Positions 12,964 to 25,800 are shown, counted from the stretch's first letter. The stretch is DNA of 64,000 bases from Durusdinium trenchii (GCA_963970005.1 CAXAMN010022851.1:334917-398916), one strand, 5' to 3'. Numbers and translations are program-made. Notes: generated by a model not told the origin, from the sequence alone.

Positions 12964-13062
12964 GTAACAGTCAATATATTATATAAGATATTATCGCTAT
13001 TTTTGAGACATGCCTTTACTAACCATCATTAATTATCCACTGTTACATGGAATGGGATAGAC
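12964..13062. mobile_element. Short dispersed repeat with inverted ends, copy 1 (MITE-like)
   Basis: It begins GTAACAGT and contains ACTGTTAC (13039-13046), a perfect 8-bp terminal inverted match. The interior CTATTTTTGA ... GCCTTTACTAACCATCAT is shared with a second copy at 55757-55871. Similarity continues about 16 bp past the inner end (AATGGGATAGAC), so the true right end may be there. There is no coding capacity. Confidence 0.65.
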
Positions 13063-16000
13063 AGGTGCCACAAGATATCACAAGTTCCGATGCGTGTTTC
13101 TTTCCCAAGGCTCATTGAAGACTCTCAAACGACCAGTAGAGACCCATAATGCCGTAGAGTTTGTGTAGTAACATGCACCTGGAAGGAAAACCACAAACAA
13201 ATCATGGTGCTTTTCTGTCGGAGTCCCGTCGGCCTTTTGTTGGTGGACTCCGTCACATAGAGCCGTCGGTCTCCGAGGAAAGCCTTTGCAGAGTCCGCTG
13301 GTGGGGAGGAGCAGGAGCAGCGGTCGGAGCATGCCTCGAAAATTGGAATGTGCAACACTTATGGGACGAAGTGTTCTGTTTGTCTATAGGCCGGAATTCA
13401 CGGCGCAGTGCTCCCAAGATGAACGTAATCGGATCATTTACCTCCAACTCTGTAAACTTGCGTAGCTTTTGCTTCTGGCAGCCCTGGACACATCATAGTG
13501 CGTGAAGGGCTTGGAAAGGATCAATTATATAATTCCGGCAGAGGATGTCTATCTAGTGCCTGCTACCGTGGTGAGTGTTGTCTTATTGCAAAGGGAGTGA
13601 GCGAAGGGAGTGAAGCACAGTTGAAAGAACAATATCACGTCCCAATGGGCAAGCTACCATGTGGGGATGGGTAGGCTAGACCTTGGCGAGCATATCAGCC
13701 TCTACAAGCTGGTGTGGGTGGCTTGAGGCAAAGCTATACTTAATCATATAGGATGTTCCGGGAAGGGCTGGATTTTCTTGCACTAGCTTGGGAGTTTAAT
13801 GAGCATGCTTTTGGTGGAAGAAATCCCGTAAAACGAGGTGCTGGATCACTGCGGCACTTATTATAGTGGGGGCCTTTTAATTCGGGATGTTGTTCATTTC
13901 TTGTTGGGAATATTTTTCAATATTATGCGGGCTCACAGTTTGCCGCGGAGTCCTGTTCACAGCCTTTTGGCCATACATCATCATACACCCTCCACATCCG
14001 CAGCCAATTTCAGCAGTTGGGGTGTCTTGACTTCCTGTGGGTATTAAAAAGATATCGGGCATCACACCCTCTAATTACATCCAGAGCGGTAGACTTTTGA
14101 ACAGGCGGCAGGCGCAGCATAGTGGAAGATTTCGTGGCTCTTGAGCGGGGTCTTGGCGGGGGAGGGCACAGCGAGTCCCCTTCAGAGCAAACAAAAAAGT
14201 GACATAAAGGCGACCAGAAAGTTGCCCCAAGAAATTCCAAGGGACAGGCTTGCTGTTTTGGATGCCAGCCTAGCCCCAGCAAAGGAATGCAAAGGAACCG
14301 ATAAGGAGCAATGATGAAGTCACCTTGAGAATGTTGCTGGTGCGGTGCAGCGTGGTTGACATTTAAACAACGGTTTTCATGACGGTGCAGCCAACATGCA
14401 CCGCACCCGTTCGCCCATTCGCCAGCTTGCTCCAGGAATCCTTCCTGGCGGACACTTGGTGGCAGCGGGAGGGTCCTGGTCTTTGGAACTGACAAGCAGG
14501 CCCTCAGCATGAGTTTTGGCCTCATTTGAGCTATATAAGTATAATTTTCCTGTCCCTGCTCTCCGGATCCTGTACGTTGTCGTCGTCGTCGTCCTCGTCC
14601 TCGTCCTCGTCGTCGTCGTGGTTGTTGTTTGCAATTGCGTCGTCAACACATCAGCGAACTTGGGGTCCAGTTCTTTGTGCCCAAGGTTTTTGGTCAAACC
14701 TCACGGAATTTGGGAATCAATTTGGTCAAAGAGAGGTGTGTGGTGGTGCGCGTGTTGAATTCCATGCTTGTTGCGTATATAGGTGAGGTGACACACATAC
14801 ACATATATATATATATATGTCGATTACACATATATAGATATATGTGTGTTTATTTGTGTGCGTCATAATACGTAACATCGGACCATGTTGAGAGCTGTAT
14901 TATGACACAACCGCCCCAGGTGCCGTCCTCCAGGACTTTCTGGTGTCTTTTGGTCGAAGCGTGTATCAGCCACTTGGCAGGAACCCCTCTGTTCAGGGAA
15001 AGCAGCCAACTGCCGCACACTTGAGAGCTTGGATGTGCCCCTTTTACTAGGATCCGAACAAGACACTCCGTATATTTGCCACATGTGCAGAATTCTTGTT
15101 TCAAAGGCCCTATGTGGTGCATCTTAGCATGTTGGCCGTGAATTGGCCAAACATTTGATCTTCACAACTGACTATGGACGTGCTATCTAACTCACTTGCT
15201 CCTGTCTTTGCGCCCGAAAACGCTGGGCTGAAGGTGACGATGCAAAATCCTTATCACAGTTGGCATCGCAGCTGGAGGATGAGAGCCTTGGATGTGATGT
15301 ATGGAGCTGCTCATCGAAGTTGGATGATGGATGTGACGGGTGGATGTGACGGTTGGTAGAGAGCTGGAGTTACCTTTGGTTGTGAAGGAAAAGGGTTCCT
15401 CTCCAGAAATCGTGACATTGCACTTGGTATTGCTGGACAAGAAACTAATTGGCCAAAAGAATAGGGACATGGGGCAGGGGGCTGAGGTAAGTATCCTTCC
15501 TCAAGCAGGTTGTGCCATGAAGATGTTTGACTTTACCCAGCAGGTGGAGACAATGTTTTCTTAGGGTGTGCGTTCGATGTCTCCCAGCGGTAAATACATT
15601 GCATTTATATAGATGCATAAGTCAGACGTGTTGCTTTAAACATTTAAATGCTTTCAGGGTAATTATGTGCCATGTGCCACCTTTCTGGCTTTGTGGTGAT
15701 TCTGTACTTTCTAGATGATCGAGCGGTACTCCTTATTATGGCACAACAAAAAAGACCTTGGGACTGATGAATCACTACAATCACTTGCTTGTGAAACCGC
15801 TTGGTACCATTACGAACCTGTGATGTTGTTCCACAAGAACTCCCGACGCCACAAAAGCAGCGGCCGGTGGCGACCAAGCAACCTGTGACCAGCGGGGCTC
15901 CACAGATGATGCGGGCATTAACAAAGATGTTGGGATTTGTCATTCACAGGCCATGTAAAGGCTATGCGCAATGCTATGCTATGAGCTAGTAATCCGAAAG

Positions 16001-16414
16001 TAGATATGGAAAAGAAGCCAAGCAGCCAAGCATAGCCAACCAACCCCTCCAAAAATCATCTTGCACCCCGTGCCTCTTCTGTTCCACCTCTTGTGGTTCC
16101 ACTATGACTATATATAGCTATAATGGTTGTGGGTTGTGATTGGTACACAACGATGTATGTGAGACCAAGTGCAGTATTCAGAAAGTCTCATTTGCTTACC
16201 AGTAGGTCCGGAACCTATAGAGAGTCAGAGGTTCAAAACAGGGAGTTTGCTTTGATTCACTTTTGGAATGATTCAACCACAGCACGAATCATTCAAGCAC
16301 GACTTGGTTGTCAATTCCCAGTGTCCACCCAACTACAGCTACCCATTGGCTATATCTCGCCATAGACTGGAAAATGCTTAGATGCCCAGAAGCAATGTCG
16401 GAAAGCGCAGCATA
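13063..16414. other. Mostly non-coding stretch
   Basis: No domain was recognised. It includes a GTCGTC/CCTCGT trinucleotide tract (14578-14630) that produces Val-, Ser- or Thr-repeat shadow ORFs on both strands, and a TA/CA palindromic patch at 14795-14860. A long minus-strand open frame (14010-14525) and a plus-strand one (13161-13505) lack supporting motifs. Confidence 0.45.
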
Positions 16415-16721
16415 TCACTGAGCATGCGGCCAGATGAGTGCAGGCCCTTTTTTGCCGTCGCACGCAGGGCGAATGTCCAGAGTGGGTTCGGAGGAGGTGT
16501 CAGCTGGGATCGACCTAAACTTGTTTGTTTCGCGACGGGCTGGATCATATGACCCTGGGCCCTTGGTTTGAGAAGGGTTCAGGATGTCGCTGATCCTTGG
16601 CTGATTGACCAAAGCCAAGAAAAGCCCCCTGAGCCTCAACATATCGTGTTTGCGTGGTCTTTTGACCATCCTCGAGAAACGATCAGACATGATTCGTGCA
16701 GAAGACCGAAGAGTTCCACCA
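16415..16721 (-). CDS. Terminal exon with sperm-tail PG-rich repeat (SHIPPO/ODF3-like) motif
   Basis: On the minus strand a strong polypyrimidine acceptor (CTTTTTCTCCCTCCAG, just above 16721) precedes an open frame that ends at a stop at 16415-16417. The protein segment has balanced composition and includes TKGPGSYDPARRETNKF and later DGKKGPALIWPH. The GPGSYDP core is the sperm-tail PG-rich repeat signature, found in axoneme and microtubule inner proteins of flagellated protists. Only one clear repeat is seen, so the assignment is tentative. The earlier exons should lie at higher coordinates on the minus strand; none was identified. The longer plus-strand ORF over the same bases is basic, lacks motifs, and is taken as the shadow. 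Confidence 0.45.
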
Positions 16722-16910
16722 CTGGAGGGAGAAAAAGGAACACTTGTCCAAACCGAAGCAGACAAACATCAACAGTAACATCACAAACATCAAATCCATC
16801 AGCTTGGACGAACATCCTCACACCAGTTGAATGGAACATAATGGAACATCATCCTTTGGAGGGCACGACTTCTCCAATTTCTGCGTGGTGCCTGGCTGCC
16901 CCGCTTTCAG

Positions 16911-17079
16911 AGGCGGTGCTGCCCTTCGTGGTCGAGTGGTGGAAGTGCTGCCCTGCGCTGTGCTGTTGGAGGAGCTCTCTGGGAGCTCTGCTCGGTACCT
17001 GGCGTTGCGGCAGGGTCTGGAAGAGCTCCGCGTAGGCACGTGGCGAGCGCGCGTGCTGTGGCGTTGGGGAGGCGATTGA
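16911..17079 (+). CDS. Candidate terminal exon, unknown protein
   Basis: It follows GCCCCGCTTTCAG and is read in the frame that ends at the TGA at 17077-17079. The segment is GC-rich relative to its surroundings and gives an amphipathic sequence (VVEVLPCAVLLEELSGSSA, then LALRQGLEELRVGTWRARVL). No family was recognised. A second open frame over the same bases is also free of stops for most of the length, so the frame choice rests on composition only. Confidence 0.3.
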
Positions 17080-19506
17080 CTATTGTATATAATTTGTATG
17101 TATGATTATTGTCAGATCAAGTTGTCAAGTTTCCTTTGAGGTGTTGTGCTGGTGGAGAACTGGGGATCCGCTCAGCGGTTCATCAAGCCTTGTGATGTCA
17201 AAATTGATAGAAAAGCTGACATTACATCAACCTTAAAGTTTGTATTTCAATGCATGTGTTGGACACAGATCAAGGTGTATAAGTGCGTGTTTCTTTGGCA
17301 AACATATCTCCAACTTGAAATGAACCAACTAATTCACCATGCCGATGTACAGGTGGAATCCATCAATTTCAACTGGTGCGGAACTTCTATCAACATATTC
17401 TGAATGAGTCGAATGAGTGTATGATTGATTATGGAAACCGGAAACTATATAATTGGAAATAGTTGGAACGTATGCAGTCCAGAAACCATGTGGACTCGGC
17501 CGATTGGTGCGGAGGCATGCCGGTGAACTTCCAAGTGAGCTGGCAACCTGGGCTCAGCGAGGCAGCAGGACAGTCCGTTTTGCGGAGTCGACCTCGACCT
17601 GTGTCATGGGACCTCGCCCATTTCGCAGAGTATCTTCAACCCTGATAGGGCCATGTTGGTCAAAAATCCCAAAGGATCATCTATTGTTGTATGATTTTTT
17701 GGGGGATCACGTGCTCGGGTACCACGAGTCTACCCTCGCAACATGTACATGTACGACTATTTTAGGCCAGCTTTGTCCCATTCCCACGGTTTCAAAGACA
17801 GTTCCGAGCATCAAGACGGACAGTTGTGCTTTTGTCAGGCGTAACTATCCCTGCGCGTGCCACCACCATCCACTGAAATTCCGGCTGCTCCAGCCCAGCG
17901 ACTGAGCCACAAATTTAACCGACCTGGGTGTAAATGACCTTCGAGAAGGTGACTTGGAGCCCCAGCCCTCAAAGGTTACTCAAATAACGCTCAAAAGTAC
18001 GCTCACAGATGGCAGTTCGTGAGAGACGCTGCCTGCATAGTATCACACACACACTTATAGAAATGCGTACTGATTTGAAAGCGGTTGCCACACACCGGCC
18101 TAGGTAACCATTTCCTAAGAGTACAGGTAAAAAACCAACGGATGCTCGGGGGTCTTCAAACGGAGGTGAGGCCCAAAGCGCAAGCACCAAATCGACGAGT
18201 TCGGATCGACAAGATGACGGCGTTCGTGCACATCTGCAGAACTCACTGGCACTGTACAGGAAGATTGGAGTAACAGCTTGGACACATCACACCAAAGATC
18301 ACCAAAGCAGGTACACAGGGATGATCAGTCCCTGCATCCTGGTCATCTGCATAGAGCTTCGTTGGCGACAGCTATGCAGTGACCCTGTCGCCCCCTGCTT
18401 GAAAACCAAACAAACATTCCAAAAGGAACCTTGTGACTCCAAAGGTTACACACACACACACACACTTGCCGGCTTCAAGGATTCAAGGCATTTCGATCAG
18501 CCCCGATGTATTACTAGGAACAAGAAGCTACTAGTAACAAGGGCACGTCTACTAGTAGCAAGAAACGATTAGTAGCTCCTGGCATTACTACTAGGAACAA
18601 GGACGCTACTACATGCCCGTTGCTTGGCTTTCGATGTCCCAGACTTGCACCAACGGAATTGCTTGCGCACCTTGAAAGGATACCTACGAGCCTCGAGAGT
18701 CGCCCCAGCCACACCAGTACCGCGATCAGCTTCCAGTACCGCAAGGAGCTGAATGACACATCCGTTCGATTTGGACTTCGACTCCAGGTTCAGACCCTCA
18801 TGGTTAGTTAATTTAAAGCGCCACACGGTCTTCCGGACAGATGAGAGCTTCGTTACGTCGTTTCTCACCTGGCATGCCTCATCTTGGTGATGGTTAAGTG
18901 TTGGCATTTGGTCCAATCAACTTGGGTGAGGAAAGCATAGCAGCATGGCCAAGGTCACACAAGAATAGAGATTTGGGTCCATGTTCGTGGAAGAATGTTT
19001 AGTCTTTGGATGGTTCTACACCACGGGGTGTGTTCCATGCATGTTGCGGGGACGGATGGGAATTAGCTATAGTTCCAGCTCTTGTTTGGGTCACAATGGC
19101 CAATCTTTCTCGAAGCAGACCACTGTGGAGGAAAACCAAAGTTAAAGCATGGCTAAGAGCATCCTTGGATTGCACTCAAAAATTTGTCGTAGTGGGTGCA
19201 GAGCCAAACAATGGACGACTCACTTATTATGCCCCGAGCCCCATGCAGGACGATAGAGGCAGCAGAGATAGCAGAAACTGTAGACGCTGTGCATTGCATA
19301 GACGGCTGCTTGGCCTTATTAGGTGACTTTGTTTTTCGCCACTTGGAATAACTCGAGAGGGGGGTCTAAAAACAAGAAGAATGAACACAAATCACGAAAG
19401 GTAGCCCTTTAGGGGATACCTTGAGTTTGTCTTGCGAAGCAAGTGTTGGGACGTCCGGGTCTAATAATTGATCGCTCAATTCAGACCCCCCCCCACACCC
19501 CCCCCC
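17080..19506. other. Non-coding stretch with short repeats
   Basis: It contains a (CA)n tract (18448-18465) and a degenerate minisatellite (18510-18612). The plus-strand frame at about 17480-17645 and frames on both strands at 18620-18810 look partly protein-like but cannot be supported by motif or splice logic. The right end (19390-19500) belongs to a local repeat that recurs beyond the retrotransposon at 35.2-35.6 kb. Confidence 0.45.
18510..18612. repeat. Degenerate about 21-bp minisatellite
   Basis: About five units of the type (ATT)ACTAG(G/T)A(A/G)CAAGRA follow one another: ATTACTAGGAACAAG, ACTAGTAACAAGG, ACTAGTAGCAAGAA, a decayed unit, and ATTACTACTAGGAACAAGG. Confidence 0.7.
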
Positions 19507-19606
19507 NNNNNNNNNNNNNNNNNNNNNNNNNNNNNNNNNNNNNNNNNNNNNNNNNNNNNNNNNNNNNNNNNNNNNNNNNNNNNNNNNNNNNNNNNNNNNN
19601 NNNNNN
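19507..19606. other. Assembly gap of 100 N in a C-homopolymer
   Basis: Exactly 100 unknown bases are flanked by C runs on both sides (CCCCCCCCC before, twelve C after). The real length is unknown. The gap abuts the left LTR and may hide its first bases and the target duplication. Confidence 0.99.
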
Positions 19607-19618
19607 CCCCCCCCCCCC

Positions 19619-19791
19619 TGAAAAGTAGAGCCTACCTGTACACTCCAACAGCTGATATAGTGTGTCCATGCTTGACTGCTTCAAGGCTCAAGAGAGGGTC
19701 AATGGACCTAAAGAGCAAGAGGATAAGACTCTGCGCATAAAAGACACTAGCGGTCTGCACCTCTACCGTGTACGCCCTAGTCACTCTTTCA
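19619..19791 (+). repeat. Left LTR (173 bp visible)
   Basis: It starts TGAAAAGTAGAGCC and ends CTTTCA, matching 34969-35149 base for base except for 8 bp (GGGTTCCA after TGTACA) present only in the right copy. It has TG...CA ends as usual. The left edge touches the C run and gap, so the LTR may be longer than seen. GCATAAAAG (about 19735) could be a core promoter-like element; that is a guess. Confidence 0.9.
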
Positions 19792-19792
19792 G

Positions 19793-19804
19793 TGGTAGCG
19801 GAGC
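19793..19804 (+). promoter_or_regulatory. Primer binding site, initiator tRNA-Met type
   Basis: TGGTAGCGGAGC lies one base after the left LTR. It differs at two positions from TGGTATCAGAGC, the common copia site that pairs with the 3' end or half of initiator tRNA-Met. Confidence 0.65.
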
Positions 19805-19869
19805 AGTGATCCTGGAAGACCCAGGTGAGCTCCTTTCCTAGGCATAGAATTGCTTGTGGGCAAACGGCC

Positions 19870-22800
19870 ATGGATTGGATTGACGACTGGGAAGAGCCTG
19901 ATGCGGATGTGGCTTATGAGCCAGCAGCCTATGTGAATAGGCATGTGAGAAGAGAACCAGCAGCGATAGCTATGACAACACAGGTCACTACAAAGGTGCC
20001 CCCATCTTATGATGGAAAGACTTCATGGTTTTCCTATGAGGATGCCATAGACGATTGGTGTGATATCACCGAGCTGGAAGAAGAGAAGAGAGGACCAGCC
20101 TTGAGAAACAGATTAGAAGGAGAAGCAGCAGTATACAAACGTGTATTAGACAGAGATTCATTGAAGGCTAATGAGCCACCAGGAGCAGGAGTAGATTACT
20201 TCAAACGAGTACTACGACCATATTTCGTGAAAGGATCAACCAATGTATTCCTATACAGGTTTATGCAATTCGTGCGATTCAATCGAGGATCAGCTGACAT
20301 GATGAAATGGATGACAAGATTCCAGATTTTACTCCAAAGGCTTATGAGCAGTTGGATGGACATGTTAGAACCAGTCACTCAAGCACATCCCCAAGTCCTT
20401 GCTCAGATGCAGGCAGATGCAGCGTTGACTGGAGTAGCACCAACGGCAGAAAGGATTCAGGAAATCATGCAGAATGTCAATGGCAATATGAGAATTCTTC
20501 ATCAGAACGAATTTCCTCTAGGAGAAAATCTGATTGCTTTACTCATGCTGTCACTTGCAGATTTGTCTCAGGACCAGCGAAACACTTTGACTTCTTTGAT
20601 GACTCATCGTGGCAGGTACCTGCAGCAATACACTACAACAGAGCTGAGGACAGTTTTCATCGAGATGTTCTGCACGACAAAGACTTCAGTAGACAATCCA
20701 TTGATGCAGCCGACAGGTGCTGGAGGTAGAAGATCATTTCTCGTACTAGACGAAGGAGAACTCGATGGTACATTTGGCTATTGGGCCGAAGATGAAGAAG
20801 ATGGAACTGAAGGATTTTTAGATGCCCTGGACGATGTCTTTTGGGTATATGATGATCAAAACTTCTCATGGTTCCAAAGGAGATTCCAAGGAAGAAGAGC
20901 CAGAAAAGGCAAAGGAAAAGGTAGAAGGAAAGGAAAAGGAAAAGGAAGATCAGGCCGCAGATTCTTCAGACCTCGTGGGAAAGGAAAAGGAAAGAGACGA
21001 GGTAAAGGCCATTTTGCTGATGAGCAACAGACAACTTTTCCAGATGAATACCTTGAAGAGAATCCTTATGAGGACACTTGGGAGTCAAACCAAGGAGCAT
21101 ATGATGCCATTCTTGCCGAGGATATGAATGACTATCTTCAAGGAGAATATGATGATGCCAATGACTTTTGGCAACAGCTTGAAGAAGCATGGTTTTCCCA
21201 CAAAGGAAAAGGAAAAGGCAAGAGAAAAGGCAAGAAAGGAAAAGGAAAAGATAAAGGAGATGGCAAACAAGATGCAAACTATGCAAATCAACAACAGCCA
21301 CGTTCTTTACCTGCACCTTCAAGAACTTCACAAGCATCAGGAGGTCAACAATGTTTCTATGTACATTGTGTGACAGCAGCAGCTGAAGTCCATGACAGTG
21401 AGGTGGACTTGCTGTCAGGCATGATGACCTCATGCCAAGATGAAGCTGACTGCGTGGTCAACAATGGTGAGACGATCTTCGATGACATGAGTGCCCCTGT
21501 GAGGTACTCTTTGTCAAAGGAGATGCTCACAAAGGCTCCTGATGGCTTTGCGCTTATGAGCGCTGATGGCTTTGCGCTTATGAGCGCTGAGGAAGAAGTG
21601 AAGGAGATGCAGGCTATTTCATTTTTGACTGAGAATCGCTTCCCGCCAACTATTGCAATCCTGGACATTGGATGCACTAGAGCTATGGGATCAAGGCGAG
21701 CAGTCGACCATTTTTGCAACTATGTCGACAATCACCCAGATTGTGGATTATGGTACTCTTTTGAGTCTACCAAGAGCAAGTTTTACTTTGCCAATTCCCA
21801 GAAGGCTACTTGCTCTCAGAAACTGGTGATTTACATGTATGATCGTGCATGGACGATCCACCATACAGAGTTCGACATAGTGGAAGAAGGAGAAGTCCCT
21901 TTGCTTATGAGCTTGCCACAGATGAGGAACTTAGGCTTTGAACTCAGGCTGACACCTCAACATGCTTATCTGACATCGGTGCCTCTTGGTATCAAATTTT
22001 TGGAGTTGAAGGTTGCAGCCAGTACTCATCTTGTGTTGGACTTCCAAGATATTGCATGGTATCTGTCTGACGTGCGTTGGCAGACTCAGCGTGAGAAGAG
22101 TTTTTACTCTCACCTCACTCACTATGAATATGGCCATATTTCTGTTGAACACAATAGTGATGAAGGTGAAGCTGAGCATGCATATCCTGTGGTTGATTTC
22201 TGGGAAGTAGATGTTCACAAGAGAGAACTGATACGTCACCACAAGGATTACAGGAAAATTCTTTTCCCAGCAACTAAGTCCTGTCCTGTAGACACTGACT
22301 TGCTGGAAGACTTGCGACTGACAATCATCAAGAAGAAGAAAGGAGGAGAAGAAATCAAGAAGACAGATGATTGGCGCAAGGCAAAATGGAAGGACCTACA
22401 ACTTGGCTATGAATGGCGTGGTAGAACAATTTTTAAATTTAAGTCAGATGCCAAAATTCCAGATCTAAAGATCAGGAAGGCTGGCATTGAGCACCGTGGC
22501 ATTGGTGATCCCGATGCAGTGGTGCGCTCCTCCTCAGAGAAGGTTCCCATTGCAAAGGACAGGGAACCAGGCTTCTCATCAGAGAAGGAAGGTGCACCAT
22601 CCAGTGCCGCGGAAAAGCCCGTGCCGCCAAAGTTTCGGTATACTTCCAAGGGTTTTGATCCATTTTGGAAAGGACACAAGTCAAAACCATCTGAGCCTCA
22701 GAATGATTTAAAGGGTGATGATCTTGAGGAGTATGCTCCCTCAGAACCACCTGAGAGGCCAGAAGGTGAACTTGTAGAAATTCCTAAAGCATCAAAAGGA

Positions 22801-25800
22801 CCATCAAGTGATAAACATGAACCACTTGAACCAGGTGATGGCGCTCTTGAGCCTAGGCGGATTTCAATCCCATTACCTGGTAGTGAAGTTGTTGCAATGA
22901 CACCGGCATATAGGAAGATGTTACAGAGACTGGAGGACAAGGTAGAGCTTTATAAGCTTCATGTGAAGCACTACCATATGAGTCCTACTCAGTTTCGTAG
23001 ACGTGTTTCTATGTTGAAGCTTCCTGACTCTGTTTTAGAGAAGTATGAATCAGTTGTCAGGAACTGCCGTGTTTGTAACACTTCAGTGGCACCTCCGCCA
23101 CGAGCCAGAGTCTCCGGTATTAGAGCTTCATGTTTTGGTGATGTTGTTTTTGCTGATCACTGTGAGGTTGAACTTCACAAGAACAAGTATATCATCTTAC
23201 TTGTTCTTGATGGTGCCACAAATCTTCTCTGGGCTACGGCACAGAAAGACCTCATAGATCAAACCACCATCCAAGCATTGAGGCAATGGTCTGATGAGAA
23301 CAACTGTGTTCCAAAGGCCATCGTAGGAGACGAAGCCTTTTTCACAGATGCTTTTGTTGAATACTACAGGTTCCATGGTATACAACAATGTCCTTGTGGG
23401 CCAAGAACTCCTTGGCCGAACCGAGCAGAGACAGCTGTACGTTTGTTCAAACGTATGTGGCATGTTATGAAGGTAGATCTGGATGACCCACGTTTTCGTG
23501 GTGTTACGGTCAGAGAAGTGGTCAAGAAAGTAGTGTGGGCAAGAAATTGTCAGTTGACTATCAGTGGATATTCACCAATAGAGATAGCAACTGGAAGACG
23601 TCCACCAGATCTTTTTGACCTTGAGACCGCAAGCCCTGAGCAATTGTCAGCTAATGCTGCCGCACAAGATCGTACAAATTTGGAACTACAACGTGTGGCT
23701 TTGAGAGCTCATCAAGAAGCACGACAAGCTCAGGACCTTCGAGCAGATCTTGCGAGAAGGACTATGCCAAGTGACGGTCCTTATTTCCAAGGAGAGAAGG
23801 TTTTTATTTGGACTCAGGATTCATCAAAGTTCAAGGATAAAGGACGTTGGGTTCGTGCCACAGTACTTGGACAAGAAGGAGCTATGGTCCAAGCCAACAC
23901 TGGTAAGGCAGTGGTACGTGTGAATCAGTCGAAGGTTAGACGTGATCACGATGAGTGGCATGATGTTTCCATTCCGGCATTAGACGATGAGAATCCGGAG
24001 AACTTGCGTGAAGATCACGAACTGTATGTTGATGCCGAATTCGGAGAACAGTCCTTTTTCTTCTGTAATGATGATCATCCTGATGTTGTTGAGTTACTTC
24101 ATGGAAACAGTGGATTATCTTGGTTCCTTTCAAAGAATGGTGTTAAAGTTGCATCTCCTATGGATTTCAAGGCAGGATACAACTTTTCCACTATGAAGGG
24201 TCAAGATGCTATTTGGCAGCAACTGGAGAGATTGCAGCCCCACTGTATAGTGATCAACAACCCTTCTCCCAAACAGAACAGAGCTTCTATTTGGTTGCTA
24301 TGTTGTAATGTGATTGAGTGGCAGTTGAGAAGAAAGAAACATGTGTTTGTGACTGTTCCCAAAGGAAACAAGTTTTGTTTGTTTTTGCAGAAGTTCATTT
24401 CATCTTTGAAGAATCCGGTCTTTACCTTTGATGTGAATATGAATTGTTTTTGTTATTGTCCGAAGGGAATGAGTTACGTGACAGTCTTCCATTCCTATGC
24501 ATCCTGCCAAGGATGGAAAGGTATTGGTGACTGTTCATTTCAAGCTAAAACAGTGCAAGCCACTAGAAGCAACCAGTACTTTAAGGATCCTGACTGGAAG
24601 AAGTTTCCATTCTCATTTTTGGTTGAGATGAATCGTTTTCTTCCTTATAGTGAGACTTCCGACAAGCGTCAGAGTTTCCTTATTGAAGATCTTCTGGAGA
24701 ACTTTGACTCTGGAAGTTTGTGTGGAACAGCTCTTTTGTTAGAGAGAGAAGCCCATCAGTCAATTTTGCTGAATTCCATAAGAACGGAAGAGACGACGGA
24801 AATTCCGGTTCCACTTCGACACATACTACCACAAAGGTTCACTACTACTGAACTGATCAGAACCTTGAGGCAGGTAGATGCACTACCTCAGAGATCAGAG
24901 TTTGATGTGACAACATCCTCTGATTCTCGAATTGTGTCATTGATTCCAGGCCTGAAGGAGATTAGACGAAGAACCTTGCCACAGATGTATTTTGAGAGAT
25001 GTAAGGTCTATCGTGGTACTTTTGGTAGAGTGCATCCTCTCTTCAACTCTGAGGATGATGCAGTGTTGATTATGTGGAAGCCAGGAAAATACCATCAGGT
25101 TTTCTTTATGTTTGTGTCACAACTGTCTCCTCATCATGAACAGTTTTTGGTAGATCATTGGAGTATGATAGTTTACGAAGCAGAGACGACAGGCGCCGTG
25201 AAGCGCATTGTGACACCTGATGAAGTAGCTCTAGAGGATCCAAAGGATCAACCTCCAGACTACGGACCACCGATGGATGATGATATGGCTTATGAGCCGA
25301 TTCCCGTCTCGGGGGAACAGCAGTATTTTGATCCAGATGATGAAGATATGTATCCGCCTGGTGATGGACCGGGTGGCAACCCTGATGATCACCAGGGTGG
25401 ACAACCTCCGGGACCACCTCCGACAGGTTCCGTAGCCGGTCCGAATCAGTTCGGAAATCCCGATGTTCCTTTGGAGCAACTCGGATATCCATCGAGCGAT
25501 CCGGAAGAGGCAATGCCGGAGATTTCGAGTGAATCCCGTCCGCCAGATGATCCGGGTCAACCACCGATAGGGTTTCCGAGTGATACGGATCCCGTTCATC
25601 CGTTCGTACCGTCGCCAGATTCGAACACGCCGGAGCCAGAACCATATGTTCCGGAAAATCGTGAACGTCACAGTAAGCACATGCGGAAGCTTTCTGTGGA
25701 CTCAACTGATGCTTTGCCAAAGGCGAAGGTGAAGTTTCAGATAAAACGTTCTAAGGTTCAGTTACCGGGACATGACGAACCTATTCCGGCACCTCCGAAG

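Noticed and set aside
14516-14786. Plus- and minus-strand ORFs with Val, Ser or Thr runs
   Set aside because: They are translations of a GTCGTC/CTCGTC trinucleotide tract in three frames, with no flanking coding signal.
18620-18810. Protein-like frames on both strands (minus QLLAVLEADRGTGVAG, plus FQYRKELNDTSVRFGL)
   Set aside because: Both look plausible and each has possible splice sites, so neither strand can be supported over the other.
25106-25720. Long antisense ORFs (204 and 149 codons) opposite the retrotransposon linker region
   Set aside because: The sense strand encodes the polyprotein; GAT/CCG-rich codons there make the antisense frames open by composition.
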